Shown in pieces: positions 37,797 through 46,684 of a stretch of DNA of 64,000 nt. A model generated the notes under the pieces. It saw nothing but the letters and a program-made list of their open reading frames with translations, was not told the origin of the DNA and did no database searches. The translations under genes and the position numbers were made by a program. The number at the start of each line of letters is the position of its first letter. Within the stretch, counting starts at the first letter, position 1. The stretch is from Staphylococcus pseudoxylosus (GTDB taxonomy: Bacteria > Bacillota > Bacilli > Staphylococcales > Staphylococcaceae): contig NZ_RCVN01000003.1 of assembly GCF_003697915.1 (NCBI RefSeq), positions 1 through 64,000 on the forward strand, in the 5' to 3' direction.

Positions 37797-39028
37797 ATGT
37801 TATTTGTGGAAATTACTCCTGGAGAGTTCGAAAAATTCACACAAAAAAACTTTTCACATTATACCCAAACACGTATCAATTATGAAGCTCAATATGAAGC
37901 GCATTTACTAGGCGTTAAAAATGACGTTGGGGATGTCATTGCTGCAGGTATGTTTACAGAGGCGCGAGCACTCAAATTTTTCAAATATTTTTATAGTCAA
38001 CGAGGTCCTATACTAGATTATTCTGATATTACATTAGTTAACTTTTTCTTTAAATCACTAACAACTTATTTAAAACAACATAATTGTCTTTATGTCTTAC
38101 TTGACCCCTATATCTTAGAAAATTTAAGGAATGCCGATGGTGAAATATTAAAGTCATATGATAATCGAATGTTAATATCTACGTTAGAGCAACTAGGATA
38201 CCGTCATCAAGGTTTTCCTGTAGGTTATTCAAAATCCAGCCAGATTCGTTGGTTATCTGTACTGGATTTAAAAGATAAATCAGAACAACAACTATTGAAA
38301 GAAATGGATTATCAAACACGACGTAACATCAAAAAAACTGAAGAAATGGGAGTTAAAGTTCGTCAATTACCCATCGATGAAACAGCACGTTTTTTCAAAT
38401 TATTTCACATGGCTGAAGAAAAACATGGCTTTAGTTTAGAGATCAGCAATATTTTGAACAATTACAAAAAGACTATCAAGGTTACGCGTCTATACAATTA
38501 GCATATATTGACTTGAATGAATATAAAGATAGTTTAATTAAAAAGTTAGATTCACTACAAAACCAATTGATTGATGTCCAAGAAGCATTAATAGAAAGTC
38601 CAAATTCTAAAAAACAAAAATCGAAACAAACACAACTCAGACAACAAATCACTAGTACGCAGCGTAAAATTGACGATACAGAAGCTATTATAGTATCCGA
38701 TGGTTCAATATTGGACTTAGCTGCTGCTATTTATATTTATAATGATTATGAACTATATTACCTATCTAGTGGTTCAAATCCTACATACAATGCATATATG
38801 GGTGCTTATAAATTACAATGGGAAATGATAAAATTCGCTAAAGCACACGGTATTGATCGTTATAACTTTTATGGTATTACCGGTGATTTTAGTGATACCG
38901 CAATTGATTACGGTGTACAGCAATTTAAAAAAGGATTTAACGCGCACGTTGAAGAATATATCGGTGACTTTGTAAAACCTGTCAGACCTGTATTATACAA
39001 ATTAGGAAAATTAATAGGTAAATTATAA
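37797..39028 (+). pseudogene. fmhA: FemABX-family peptidoglycan interpeptide transferase, FmhA-like, with a frameshift
   Basis: The locus of about 410 codons encodes a FemA-type aminoacyl transferase interrupted by one frameshift. The first frame (to 38501) covers the N-terminal GNAT domain (MLFVEITPGEFEKFTQ...RNIKKTEEMGVKVRQLP). In the next frame the family text resumes as RDQQYFEQLQKDYQGYASIQLAYIDLNEY, then the coiled-coil arm and C-terminal GNAT half (FYGITGDFSDTAIDYGVQQFKKGF). The break is at the T run 38435-38437; one extra T would restore FSFRDQQ. The FmhA assignment is from family and its place between AdcA-type and MdeA/gpmA genes in S. aureus. The shift may be real or a sequencing error. 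Confidence 0.8.
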
Positions 39029-39057
39029 CAAGTTAATATGATATAACCATTTCTATA

Positions 39058-39157
39058 AAAAACACCCATTCTTTCTATAGCTATGTATTGCTTAAAGGTT
39101 AGGCTTGAAAGCCAACTTTTAGCTACATACTAAAGTAATGAATGGGTGTTTTGAGTT
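39058..39157. terminator. Long bidirectional hairpin after the FemABX gene
   Basis: AAAACACCCATTC pairs with GAATGGGTGTTTT at the base and the interior TAGCTATGTA pairs imperfectly with TACATACTA-like sequence. Convergent genes meet here. Confidence 0.7.
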
Positions 39158-39188
39158 ATATCATTTAGTCTATTTTATACGATTGAAA

Positions 39189-39545
39189 CTATTTGGTTAT
39201 TAATCGAATTTCAATCGCTAACGCTCCATAAGCCAACTCATCTGTTTGTGAGTATATCTGATAAATTGATGCTAATTTTTGTGATAGTTGTATATCATTG
39301 CTAAAGCCAGTCACTTGATTTGAATAATGAGTCAACAGAGCTTGAAACGATGTAAATACTTCGGCTCCAATAACCTCAACTGTTATTTGCTCTGCCGATT
39401 TTAAATTTGTAAAAGTAATAAAGTCTCCACTTTGTATTTCCTGTCTTTTAGCATCATTCAGTCTCACTTCAATGGTCTTTGTACCTTCTTTTACTAATTG
39501 AAATGGTTCATCATTTAATCTCATCGAATGTTCTATAAGGCTCAC
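39189..39545 (-). CDS. ASCH/PUA-like domain protein
   Basis: The 118-residue protein has the ASCH fold signature (MRLNDEPFQLVKEGTKTIEVRLNDAKRQEIQSGDFITFTNL). Such domains bind RNA or nucleotides, and relatives include amidohydrolases for modified cytidine. No specific function is known. The GTG at 39545 gives the full frame; an ATG at 39524 is an alternative, and neither has a well-spaced ribosome site. It follows the efflux gene by nine bases and may be coupled to it. Confidence 0.75.
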   Translation of the reverse strand: MSLIEHSMRLNDEPFQLVKEGTKTIEVRLNDAKRQEIQSGDFITFTNLKSAEQITVEVIGAEVFTSFQALLTHYSNQVTGFSNDIQLSQKLASIYQIYSQTDELAYGALAIEIRLITK

Positions 39546-39554
39546 GCTCCATTA

Positions 39555-41000
39555 TTATAAATTTTCTTGTTCTTGTTCAATTTTACGTTTACTTTTCAAC
39601 ATAAACACGCTAATTAAGCTAATAAATGAAATAATTACAGCAAACCAAAAGGCTGCATGATAACCACTTAAAAGTGCTTCATGTTGTATTTGCATAGCCA
39701 TTTCTTTTTTACCCATGCCTTTATAATCACTCATATTAGGTGTAAAGTCTTTTGCTACTTGACTCATGATTGTAATCAGACCTGCTGTCCCTATTGAAGC
39801 AGATATTTGTTGCACTGTATTAGTCATAGATGAACCATGGGCATTCATATCACGAGATAATTGATTCATTGTATGTGTCATTAATGGCATTAATCCAAGT
39901 GCAATACCAATCATACGAATCGCATAAACAGTTGCTAGTACTGCTGCGGAAGTATTTTCATCCATTATAACAAAGTATGAAGTTGTAATTACTACGATGA
40001 GCATCCCGATAAATGCTAATATTTTCGCGCCATACTTTTCATATAAGAAACCTGAAGCTACAGACATAATCCCCATGACGATTGCACCAGGTAATAATAT
40101 CAATCCTGATTGAAGTGCTGAATCATTCATTATATTTTGGACAAACATAGGCAGTACAGTCTCAGAACCTATCATTGATATCATTGTAAATGCCATAATA
40201 ACAATACCTACTGCAAATTGACTATTTTTAAATACTGAAAAATCAAGTAATGGTGTTTCTAGTTTTGTTTGACGGAAAATAAAAATCGCAACAAGTATTA
40301 TACCTCCTATTACTGACGTTAAAACAATAGGATCATTCCATCCGTCGCGTGAAATTGAACTTGTACCGTACAGAAGTCCGCCAAATCCTAATACTGATAA
40401 GGAAATGGATATGATATCAATCGGTGCTTTCCTATTTGTTCCTACGTTTTTCACAAACTTAAATGCACCTATAAACGTCAATGCTGCAATTGGAGCAACT
40501 ACATGGAATAATGAGCGCCAATCAAAATATTCAACAAGATATCCTGATAAAGTTGGACCAATTGCTGGAGCCAAACCAATCACTAGACCAAAAGTCCCCA
40601 TATATTTACCACGTTCATGTGGTTCAAATATATCTAATATCGTTGTCATCATTAAAGGCATCATGATACCTGAACCAAGTGCTTGAACAATCCTTGCACT
40701 TAATAAAACTGTAAAATTCGGACTAAAGCCCGCAATCATTGTACCAATAAAGAATATTGAAATTGCTGTTAAAAACACTTGTCTTGTCGAAAAGCGTTGT
40801 ATCACCATTGCTGATAATGGTATAACGACACCATTAGTTAACAAGAACGCTGTAGTTAACCATTGTACTTGCGTATAATCTATATTAAAGTCCTTCATTA
40901 TACTTGGTAATGCTGTGGTCAATAATGTTTCATTTAAAAGTCCAAAGAAACCACCAAACAACATCATCAATATCATTATTATTTTAGTTTTTTGAGTCAT
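39555..41000 (-). CDS. mdeA: Multidrug efflux MFS transporter, DHA2 family, MdeA-like
   Basis: The 481-residue proton-driven exporter has about 14 membrane segments. Motif A is seen as LSAMVIQRFSTRQVF, and the family motif C as GLVIGLAPAIGPTLSGYLVEYFDWRSLFHV. It closely resembles what I recall of S. aureus MdeA (about 479 residues), including the following position near gpmA. Substrates would be dyes, quaternary amines and some antibiotics; specificity cannot be read here. Confidence 0.75.
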   Translation of the reverse strand: MTQKTKIIMILMMLFGGFFGLLNETLLTTALPSIMKDFNIDYTQVQWLTTAFLLTNGVVIPLSAMVIQRFSTRQVFLTAISIFFIGTMIAGFSPNFTVLLSARIVQALGSGIMMPLMMTTILDIFEPHERGKYMGTFGLVIGLAPAIGPTLSGYLVEYFDWRSLFHVVAPIAALTFIGAFKFVKNVGTNRKAPIDIISISLSVLGFGGLLYGTSSISRDGWNDPIVLTSVIGGIILVAIFIFRQTKLETPLLDFSVFKNSQFAVGIVIMAFTMISMIGSETVLPMFVQNIMNDSALQSGLILLPGAIVMGIMSVASGFLYEKYGAKILAFIGMLIVVITTSYFVIMDENTSAAVLATVYAIRMIGIALGLMPLMTHTMNQLSRDMNAHGSSMTNTVQQISASIGTAGLITIMSQVAKDFTPNMSDYKGMGKKEMAMQIQHEALLSGYHAAFWFAVIISFISLISVFMLKSKRKIEQEQENL

Positions 41001-41148
41001 TTTTATCTCCTACATTTTCTTATAGTTTAGCCTTTGATAAATTAGCCACATTGGTGCATTATACATATATTTTGAAAATATAACATTAAAAATACTCAAA
41101 AATATTGTAATTTTTACATATCATTAATAAAAGTGATTGTTTTTGAAT

Positions 41149-41169
41149 AAATCGTAATAATTCCTATTT
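41149..41169 (+). promoter_or_regulatory. Zur-like box upstream of a 34-residue gene
   Basis: AAATCGTAAT, A, ATTCCTATTT has a perfect left half and two differences in the right half of the 21-bp Zur consensus. It ends 52 bases before the start of the small basic protein and is the third such site in the window. Confidence 0.65.
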
Positions 41170-41221
41170 ACAAAACTGTATATTTCATCCATAATTACTT
41201 CTGTGAAGGAGGTCATAATTT

Positions 41222-41326
41222 ATGAAATTAGATTTACAAACAGCGCGACGTAACTTGAATAGCCCAAACATTAAAACAAGAAAACGTGCACGTAAGATTA
41301 TTCAACAACATAAGCGTGCTAAATAA
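41222..41326 (+). CDS. Very small basic protein (34 residues), putative metal-homeostasis peptide
   Basis: The frame reads MKLDLQTARRNLNSPNIKTR and then KRARKIIQQHKRAK, stop. GAAGGAGG lies seven bases upstream. Twelve of 34 residues are Arg or Lys. Short proteins of this pattern (..ARRNL.SPNIKTRKRA..II..) in Lactobacillales and staphylococci carry the database name putative metal homeostasis protein, as I recall. The Zur-like box in front supports a zinc link. Mechanism unknown. Confidence 0.8.
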   Translation: MKLDLQTARRNLNSPNIKTRKRARKIIQQHKRAK

Positions 41327-41474
41327 TGCACTAAATCCTTATTTATTACAGATCATTAATTTGGTGGTAATCTCCCTAATCTTAAAACAGTTATTAAAAA
41401 GATTTGATAAGCCCAATCTCAATCCTTAAATCATAACTGAACAATCAAATATACATGTGTTAAAACACATAAAA

Positions 41475-41512
41475 CAGTCCGAGACATGAAATCAATGCCT
41501 CGGACTTTTTCA
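41475..41512. terminator. Terminator between the small gene and gpmA
   Basis: AGTCCGAG pairs with CTCGGACT with an inner GACAT/ATGCC part, followed by TTTTT on the plus strand. It is shared by convergent genes. Confidence 0.8.
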
Positions 41513-41536
41513 CATAAACGTTATTTATTATTTTCA

Positions 41537-42223
41537 CTATAAATAGTACTTATCTATTACTTGTAAATCATCTGTCAATTCATATATTAATGGTGCACCT
41601 GTTTTTATTTCATAGCTAATAATATCTTCATCAGATACATTTTCCAAATATTTAATAAGTGCACGCAATGAATTACCATGTGCAGAAACGAGCACAGTTT
41701 TACCATCTAAAAGTTGTTGGGAGATTTGATCATTCCAATATGGTATTACTCTTATTAACGTATCTTTCAAACTTTCTGATTCAGGCATAACTCTTCTATC
41801 TAAATGTTCATATTTTCTATCATTTAAATAGTCATTTCTTTGTTCTTCACTTTGTTTAGGTGGCGCAACGTCATATGAGCGTCTCCAAATATGTACTTGT
41901 TCTTCGCCAAATTTTTCACGTGCATCATCTTTATTCAGACCTTGCAAGTCACCATAATGTCTTTCATTTAGTCTCCAAGATTTTATAACTGGGATGAACA
42001 ATTGATTAGATTCATTTAACAGGTGAAACGTAGTCTTAATTGCTCTTTCTAATAAAGAAGTATATACAATATCAATTTCGATACCTTGTTCCTTTAATTT
42101 TTTACCGGAAGTAATAGCTTCATTTTTACCCTGGTCAGATAAATCTACATCTGCCCATCCCGTAAATAAATTTTCAGCATTCCAAACACTTTGTCCATGT
42201 CTACATAAAATTAATTTTGGCAT
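41537..42223 (-). CDS. gpmA: 2,3-bisphosphoglycerate-dependent phosphoglycerate mutase
   Basis: The 228-residue glycolytic enzyme interconverts 3- and 2-phosphoglycerate. The phospho-histidine motif is LCRHGQSVWN (His 9), followed by FTGWADVDLSDQG, the substrate segment RLNERHYGDLQGLNK and the second His in VSAHGNSLRAL. The length equals S. aureus GpmA. Confidence 0.95.
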   Translation of the reverse strand: MPKLILCRHGQSVWNAENLFTGWADVDLSDQGKNEAITSGKKLKEQGIEIDIVYTSLLERAIKTTFHLLNESNQLFIPVIKSWRLNERHYGDLQGLNKDDAREKFGEEQVHIWRRSYDVAPPKQSEEQRNDYLNDRKYEHLDRRVMPESESLKDTLIRVIPYWNDQISQQLLDGKTVLVSAHGNSLRALIKYLENVSDEDIISYEIKTGAPLIYELTDDLQVIDKYYL

Positions 42224-42594
42224 ATTATTCCTTCTTTCATTAAATAAAATATAATTCTTCTGTTTTTTACAGAAATGTTACAACAAAAATAATTTATGAA
42301 ATATATCATAAATGCTTTTATAAAGGCATTTACATATTTATCTTGATTCTCTATATATTAAAATTATAACAATTTACACACATTTTTGAAATAAATGTCT
42401 TCTTTTATTCACAAAAGATACTTTATTTTTATTTCACTGTAACCTACGCGCTTTTTTATAGTGTTATAGTTGTAAACGTTGAATTAAGAAATTAAGAATA
42501 AACAAGTAAATACAACACATAACTATAAGAAATATATAAACCTGTATAGTTCATTTTCTGACACAGGTAAAATCAATTAGGAGGATTTTTAACA
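42224..42594. other. 371-bp AT-rich spacer between gpmA and the IsaA-like gene
   Basis: This holds the divergent promoters of gpmA and the IsaA-like gene. TGTTATAGTTGTAAACG near 42463-42479 resembles a WalR target only in part, because its half-sites are too close. No additional gene or hairpin is convincing. Confidence 0.4.
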
Positions 42595-42972
42595 ATGAAA
42601 AAATTATTATTAGCATCTTTCGCATCGATTACAATTGCAGCAACTGGATTGGGCGTAAGCTCAAATGTATCAACAGCTGACGCAGCTGAAACACCTGTAC
42701 AACAAACAACACAATCAACAAATGATGTGTACGATCAATTTATTGAAGCAGGTGGTACTAAAGCATTATGGGACAATATTGTAATGCCAGAATCAAGCGG
42801 TAACCCAGATGCTGTAAATGAATTAGGCTATAGAGGTTTAGGACAAACTAAAGAGTCTTGGGGGACTGGATCAGTTGAAGAACAAACTAAAGGTATGATT
42901 AACTATGCCGAAGAACGTTATGGTTCAATTGACGCAGCAATTGATTTCCGTGTAGCTAACGGCTGGTGGTAA
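42595..42972 (+). CDS. Short secreted IsaA/SceD-type transglycosylase-like protein
   Basis: The 125-residue exported protein has a signal peptide (about 1-30, cleavage near ADAAE) followed almost at once by the C-terminal IsaA/SceD domain: YDQFIEAGGTKALWDNIVMPESSGNPDAVNELGYRGLGQTKESWGTGS and the terminal ANGWW. The catalytic Glu is in MPESSGN. IsaA and SceD are about 230 residues; here the central variable linker is nearly absent. It is a complete frame with GGAGG, so it is a compact member rather than a fragment. It likely cleaves peptidoglycan glycan strands. Confidence 0.85.
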   Translation: MKKLLLASFASITIAATGLGVSSNVSTADAAETPVQQTTQSTNDVYDQFIEAGGTKALWDNIVMPESSGNPDAVNELGYRGLGQTKESWGTGSVEEQTKGMINYAEERYGSIDAAIDFRVANGWW

Positions 42973-43038
42973 GTATAATACCTAATTTCTAGGTTTAAAT
43001 AATATAATCAAAGGCTGGGACATCAATCCCAGAAAAAT

Positions 43039-43081
43039 AGCACTCAGATGATTTAATTAATTCATCTGAGTGCTTCTTTTT
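43039..43081 (+). terminator. Terminator of the IsaA-like gene
   Basis: A perfect stem pairs AGCACTCAGATGA with TCATCTGAGTGCT around a 10-base loop, with TCTTTTTG following. Confidence 0.85.
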
Positions 43082-43102
43082 GTTTATTCAATATTTCGTA
43101 TT

Positions 43103-43178
43103 GTTGGCTCGTTTTCTTAAGGGACAGCTTCAACCTGTAGTCTTCTACTTGTCCTGTTCCCTCAAGAGTCTCGCCAAA
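43103..43178. repeat. Dispersed-type intergenic repeat unit
   Basis: Read on the minus strand it begins TTTTGGCGAGACTCTTGAGG, continues through CAGGACAAGTAGAAGACTACAG and ends GAAAACGAGCCAA, with TTGGC/GCCAA at its ends. I recall similar units scattered in staphylococcal intergenic DNA. Only one copy is in this window, so the repeat status is from memory. Confidence 0.4.
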
Positions 43179-43226
43179 ATACGTCACATTAATATGTAAT
43201 TTTACATTGAAATACATTAAAAAAAT

Positions 43227-43285
43227 AAGGCACCTCCTTAATTTAGTTTAATAAACACTACTAAACTAAATTAACGAGGTGCCTT
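43227..43285. terminator. Long 24-bp stem-loop downstream of the CDF gene
   Basis: AAGGCACCTC.TTAATTTAGTTTA pairs with TAAACTAAATTAA.GAGGTGCCTT with one mismatch around 11 bases. It may end the CDF transcript (minus strand), although it lies 156 bp from that stop. Confidence 0.6.
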
Positions 43286-43441
43286 GTATATTAATCTTAT
43301 AACATGGCTCAACTCATATTATCTTCTGTTTTGATTCACTACAACGCAACACACTATATTAGCTTTTAGCGTTGATACTATATACCTATTCAGTTGTATG
43401 AGCTTGATAAATGATATATTTTATAATAATAATAATCAGTT

Positions 43442-44311
43442 TTACTGTATTGAAGCAGGTTCAGGGTGCACATACACAGATGATATGCCTTTACCATGCA
43501 TATGTTGTTCTACTTTATCACAAATATGGTGCGCCTCTTCTAATGATAAGTCTGAATCTACAACGATTGTTACATCGACAAAAATACTGGTTCCATGATA
43601 TCTACCTTTAATAGTATGAACATCAATCACTTCTTCAATGTCTAACACATAATTCTTATAAGCTTCTAGCTCCTGTTCATTAAATCCGTCACTTAATGTA
43701 AATATAGCCTCTTTGAAAATACCGAAACCTGTATATATAATCAGTAAACCTAAGACTGTTGCTAATAATGTATCAATGATTGGTAAACCAAACTGAGTAA
43801 AAACTAAACCTATCGCGGTGCCAATACTAACTAAAGCATCTGATAAATTATCTTTTGCCGCAGAATTAAGTGAACTACTATTTGTACGTTTGGCAAGCTT
43901 TTGATTGATAATAAAAACGACTAACATAATCACGCCACTGATAATACTGACATAAATCGTAATCGCATTCGGTGTACTGTGTTCATTAGAAAATATGTTG
44001 GGTAAATTTTCAATTACTACTTGAATACCAACAAACATAATAATAAATGAAACCAATAATGATGAAATATTCTCGGATTTCAAATGACCGTAGGGATGAT
44101 TCTTATCTGCAGGTTTAATAGAAATTTTCAATCCGATAATAACTGCTAATGAGACAATAATATCAGTCATATTGTTGATACTATCAGCTCTTACTGCCGC
44201 CGAATCATAAATATACCCTACTATAAATTTCAAAATAGAAAGTATAATATAGACGATTAAACTCAGATATGCACCTTTTTGTGCAAGTTTTAAATTCTCA
44301 CTTTGTGTCAT
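43442..44311 (-). CDS. Cation diffusion facilitator (CDF) metal efflux protein
   Basis: The 289-residue transporter has six membrane segments and a C-terminal cytoplasmic domain. Metal-site motifs are DSINNMTDI (segment 2), HPYGHLKSE and DNLSDALVS (segment 5), and HTIKGRYHGTSIFVDV with the C-terminal His-rich KVEQHMHGKG. It exports Mn, Fe or Zn by proton exchange; the D/N/D pattern alone does not fix the metal. It is a single gene. Confidence 0.88.
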   Translation of the reverse strand: MTQSENLKLAQKGAYLSLIVYIILSILKFIVGYIYDSAAVRADSINNMTDIIVSLAVIIGLKISIKPADKNHPYGHLKSENISSLLVSFIIMFVGIQVVIENLPNIFSNEHSTPNAITIYVSIISGVIMLVVFIINQKLAKRTNSSSLNSAAKDNLSDALVSIGTAIGLVFTQFGLPIIDTLLATVLGLLIIYTGFGIFKEAIFTLSDGFNEQELEAYKNYVLDIEEVIDVHTIKGRYHGTSIFVDVTIVVDSDLSLEEAHHICDKVEQHMHGKGISSVYVHPEPASIQ

Positions 44312-44645
44312 GTGCTACATCCACCTTAATTGATATTGGATTATATATTATGACCTATCACAAGCATATTTACAACATTTTTTATTATAAAATTATTTAA
44401 TATTTTTTAGTTAATTAATTTTTTAGCCATTCCTAAATTATACTGTTAAATTGTGCAAAAATTAAAATCAAAATCTCGAATTTACAAACGCTCCTCTAGG
44501 TATCTCTATCAGCGTTCTGCTGGATATTTTCTAAAATATCACAGTATTAAATAAAAAAGCATTATTACAGCCCCTCCATAAATACAGATAGGCAACTAAT
44601 AATGCTTAATCATACAATGCTCTTTCGTCAACATTTCATTTAATA
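44312..44645. other. 334-bp spacer with the GtrA-gene terminator
   Basis: AAGCATTATTA (44557-44567) pairs with TAATAATGCTT (44597-44607), followed on the minus strand by TTTTTATTT. It ends the GtrA-family gene. No gene seen. Confidence 0.7.
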
Positions 44646-45026
44646 TCAGTCTCTCAATATATATTTAGAAAGTACAAATGTAATGGGTATAGTAATAATA
44701 AGTCCAGCAAATGGTGCGATCACAGATGAAATGTGGAACCATTGAACAAATATATATAGTAAGAGGGTTTGCATCCCCATATTAACAACTTGAGTTAATG
44801 GGAATTGAATAAATTTGCGCCATGTCGGTTTTACTTTATATACAAAATAGCAATTGAGATAATAAGAAACTATAAAACTAACAACAAATCCACTGATATG
44901 ACTGACTAAATAATTGATATCAATTAACTTTAATAAAAATAAATAAACCACGTAATAATTAAAGGTGTTCATACCACCAACAAGAATAAATTTTATAATT
45001 TCATATTGTGTCTTGGTTAAATGCAT
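44646..45026 (-). CDS. GtrA-family small membrane protein
   Basis: The 126-residue protein has four membrane segments and a GtrA/DPMS flippase-like pattern (IIKFILVGGMNTFNYYVVYLFL...YYLNCYFVYK). Relatives help move lipid-linked sugars for wall polysaccharides. No glycosyltransferase gene is adjacent. ATG 45026 with AAAGGAG is preferred over the TTG just before it. Confidence 0.82.
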   Translation of the reverse strand: MHLTKTQYEIIKFILVGGMNTFNYYVVYLFLLKLIDINYLVSHISGFVVSFIVSYYLNCYFVYKVKPTWRKFIQFPLTQVVNMGMQTLLLYIFVQWFHISSVIAPFAGLIITIPITFVLSKYILRD

Positions 45027-45310
45027 CAATGTTCTCCTTTGTGTGACAATCTAAAATGTCCATACTACAATAAAACATAACTTGTCTACCAACTTGAGAT
45101 ATGTCTTAAAAATATATTGCTTATTAATCAGTATTTCAACATAATATATTGTATTATATATTAAAAATAATATCTTAAACAATGTGCACGCATGAAATAT
45201 GTAATTTTGTCATTGCATTTATATTCACGTGTGCGATAATAATCTAGTTACTGAACATTCAATTTTTTATTATAATAACGTAACTAACTGTGCTTAAAGG
45301 AGTACTTTAT

Positions 45311-46513
45311 ATGGATAAAATTACAAATCGCCAACTACCTTTGATGGTCATTATTATGTTAGGTATTATGACTACTTTTGGGCCTTTAACAATAGATATG
45401 TACGTCCCTTCACTACCAAATGTACAGAGTGATTTTGGTACAACTACTTCACAAGTACAACTTACACTGTCGTTTGCTATGATTGGACTTGCAATTGGAC
45501 AATTTACATTTGGACCATTATCTGATGCATATGGTCGCAAAAAAATAGCATTACTTATTATTTCAATATACGTCATTGCTTCATTAATAGCAGTATTTAC
45601 AACATCACTAACACTGTTACTTATAATACGCCTTATACAAGGGTTAACTGGCGGAGGTGCTATCGTCATTGCCAAAGCATCCATTGGCGATCAGCATAAA
45701 GGAAAGTCTTTAGCAAAAGGACTCGCCTCTTTACTAGTTGTTAATGGGATTATCACTATTCTTGCACCTTTAATCGGCGGGTATGCCTTAAGCGTTTCAA
45801 ATTGGAAAGCAATCTTCCTAATTTTAACCATTGTCAGCTTTGCAATATTAATTTTTGCGTTTTTTAAAATGGAAGAAACGAGAGATACAGATCTTACCAA
45901 ACTTAACTTTTCCTTAATATTTAAAGATTTTGGGTATCTACTAAAGAAACCTGCGTTTATCATTCCAATGCTATTGCAAGGGTTAACCTATGTGATGCTC
46001 TTTAGTTTTTCTTCTGCCGCACCGTTTATTACGCAGAAAATTTACGATATGACACCACAACAATTTAGTATTTTATTCGCGTTAAATGGTATCGGCTTAA
46101 TTATTATGAGTCAATTAACCGCCTTACTCGTTGAATATATCAATCGCTATTTTCTCCTTGTTCTGCTGACATTAATACAAATTGCAGGTGTTGTGTTGAT
46201 TATTTTCACACTTATATTCCATTTACCATTGTGGGTATTAATCATCGCCTTTTTCCTTAATGTATGTCCTGTAACAGGAATTGGTCCTTTAAGTTTCACA
46301 TTAGCTATGGAATCTCGAACAGGTGGCAGTGGTAACGCATCAAGTTTGCTTGGGTTATTCCAATTTATTTTAGGTGGCATTATGTCTCCTCTTGTTGGAT
46401 TAAAAGGTGAATATAGTGTTATGCCTTATCTCATTATCTTAACTATTACTGCTATATTAATTATTTTATTGGAAATACTATTAAAATCTATCATGCTGAA
46501 GCGAAATGTGTAA
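45311..46513 (+). CDS. Bcr/CflA-family drug resistance MFS transporter
   Basis: The 400-residue exporter has 12 membrane segments. Family blocks: FGPLTIDMYVPSLPNVQSDFGTT in segment 1, FGPLSDAYGRKKIAL (motif A), LIRLIQGLTGGGAIVIAKA. The substrate is unknown (bicyclomycin or amphenicol-type drugs for relatives). ATG 45311 lies after AAAGGAG; seven extra upstream codons are not needed. Confidence 0.88.
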   Translation: MDKITNRQLPLMVIIMLGIMTTFGPLTIDMYVPSLPNVQSDFGTTTSQVQLTLSFAMIGLAIGQFTFGPLSDAYGRKKIALLIISIYVIASLIAVFTTSLTLLLIIRLIQGLTGGGAIVIAKASIGDQHKGKSLAKGLASLLVVNGIITILAPLIGGYALSVSNWKAIFLILTIVSFAILIFAFFKMEETRDTDLTKLNFSLIFKDFGYLLKKPAFIIPMLLQGLTYVMLFSFSSAAPFITQKIYDMTPQQFSILFALNGIGLIIMSQLTALLVEYINRYFLLVLLTLIQIAGVVLIIFTLIFHLPLWVLIIAFFLNVCPVTGIGPLSFTLAMESRTGGSGNASSLLGLFQFILGGIMSPLVGLKGEYSVMPYLIILTITAILIILLEILLKSIMLKRNV

Positions 46514-46605
46514 TCTAATGGTGTTAACAGCATCGATTAGCTCGTCAAAATAACTAAGATAAAAAAATTATATATATGTATGGTTTCTACCTTAGCCACG
46601 CTTAA

Positions 46606-46663
46606 TGGGACAGGGATACTAAATCAATTTTAAATTTTTTGATTTGTATCCTGTCCCTTTTTT
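46606..46663. terminator. Strong terminator between convergent genes
   Basis: GGGACAGG.ATAC.AAATCAA pairs with TTGATTTGTATCCTGTCCC and is followed by TTTTTT. It ends the Bcr/CflA gene and, in reverse, the GyrI-like gene. Confidence 0.85.
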
Positions 46664-46684
46664 AATTAAGCTTTTCCTTTTAAT

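Larger units (their letters stand above)
42973..43441. other. 469-bp gene-free region with stacked hairpins and a dispersed-type repeat
   Basis: Four elements fill it: a GCTGGGA/TCCCAG hairpin (43014-43033), the terminator at 43039-43081, a repeat-like unit at 43103-43178 and a 24-bp stem at 43227-43285. No coding frame is supported. Stacking of this kind is seen in staphylococcal intergenic regions. Confidence 0.6.

Noticed and set aside
38501..38513. Two separate genes in the FemABX region
   Set aside because: The family text continues directly from one frame to the next and the second part has no ribosome site, so it is one gene with a frameshift.
42463..42479. WalR-type target before the IsaA-like gene
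   Set aside because: The TGTTAT and TGTAAA halves are three bases apart instead of five, so it does not meet the consensus.
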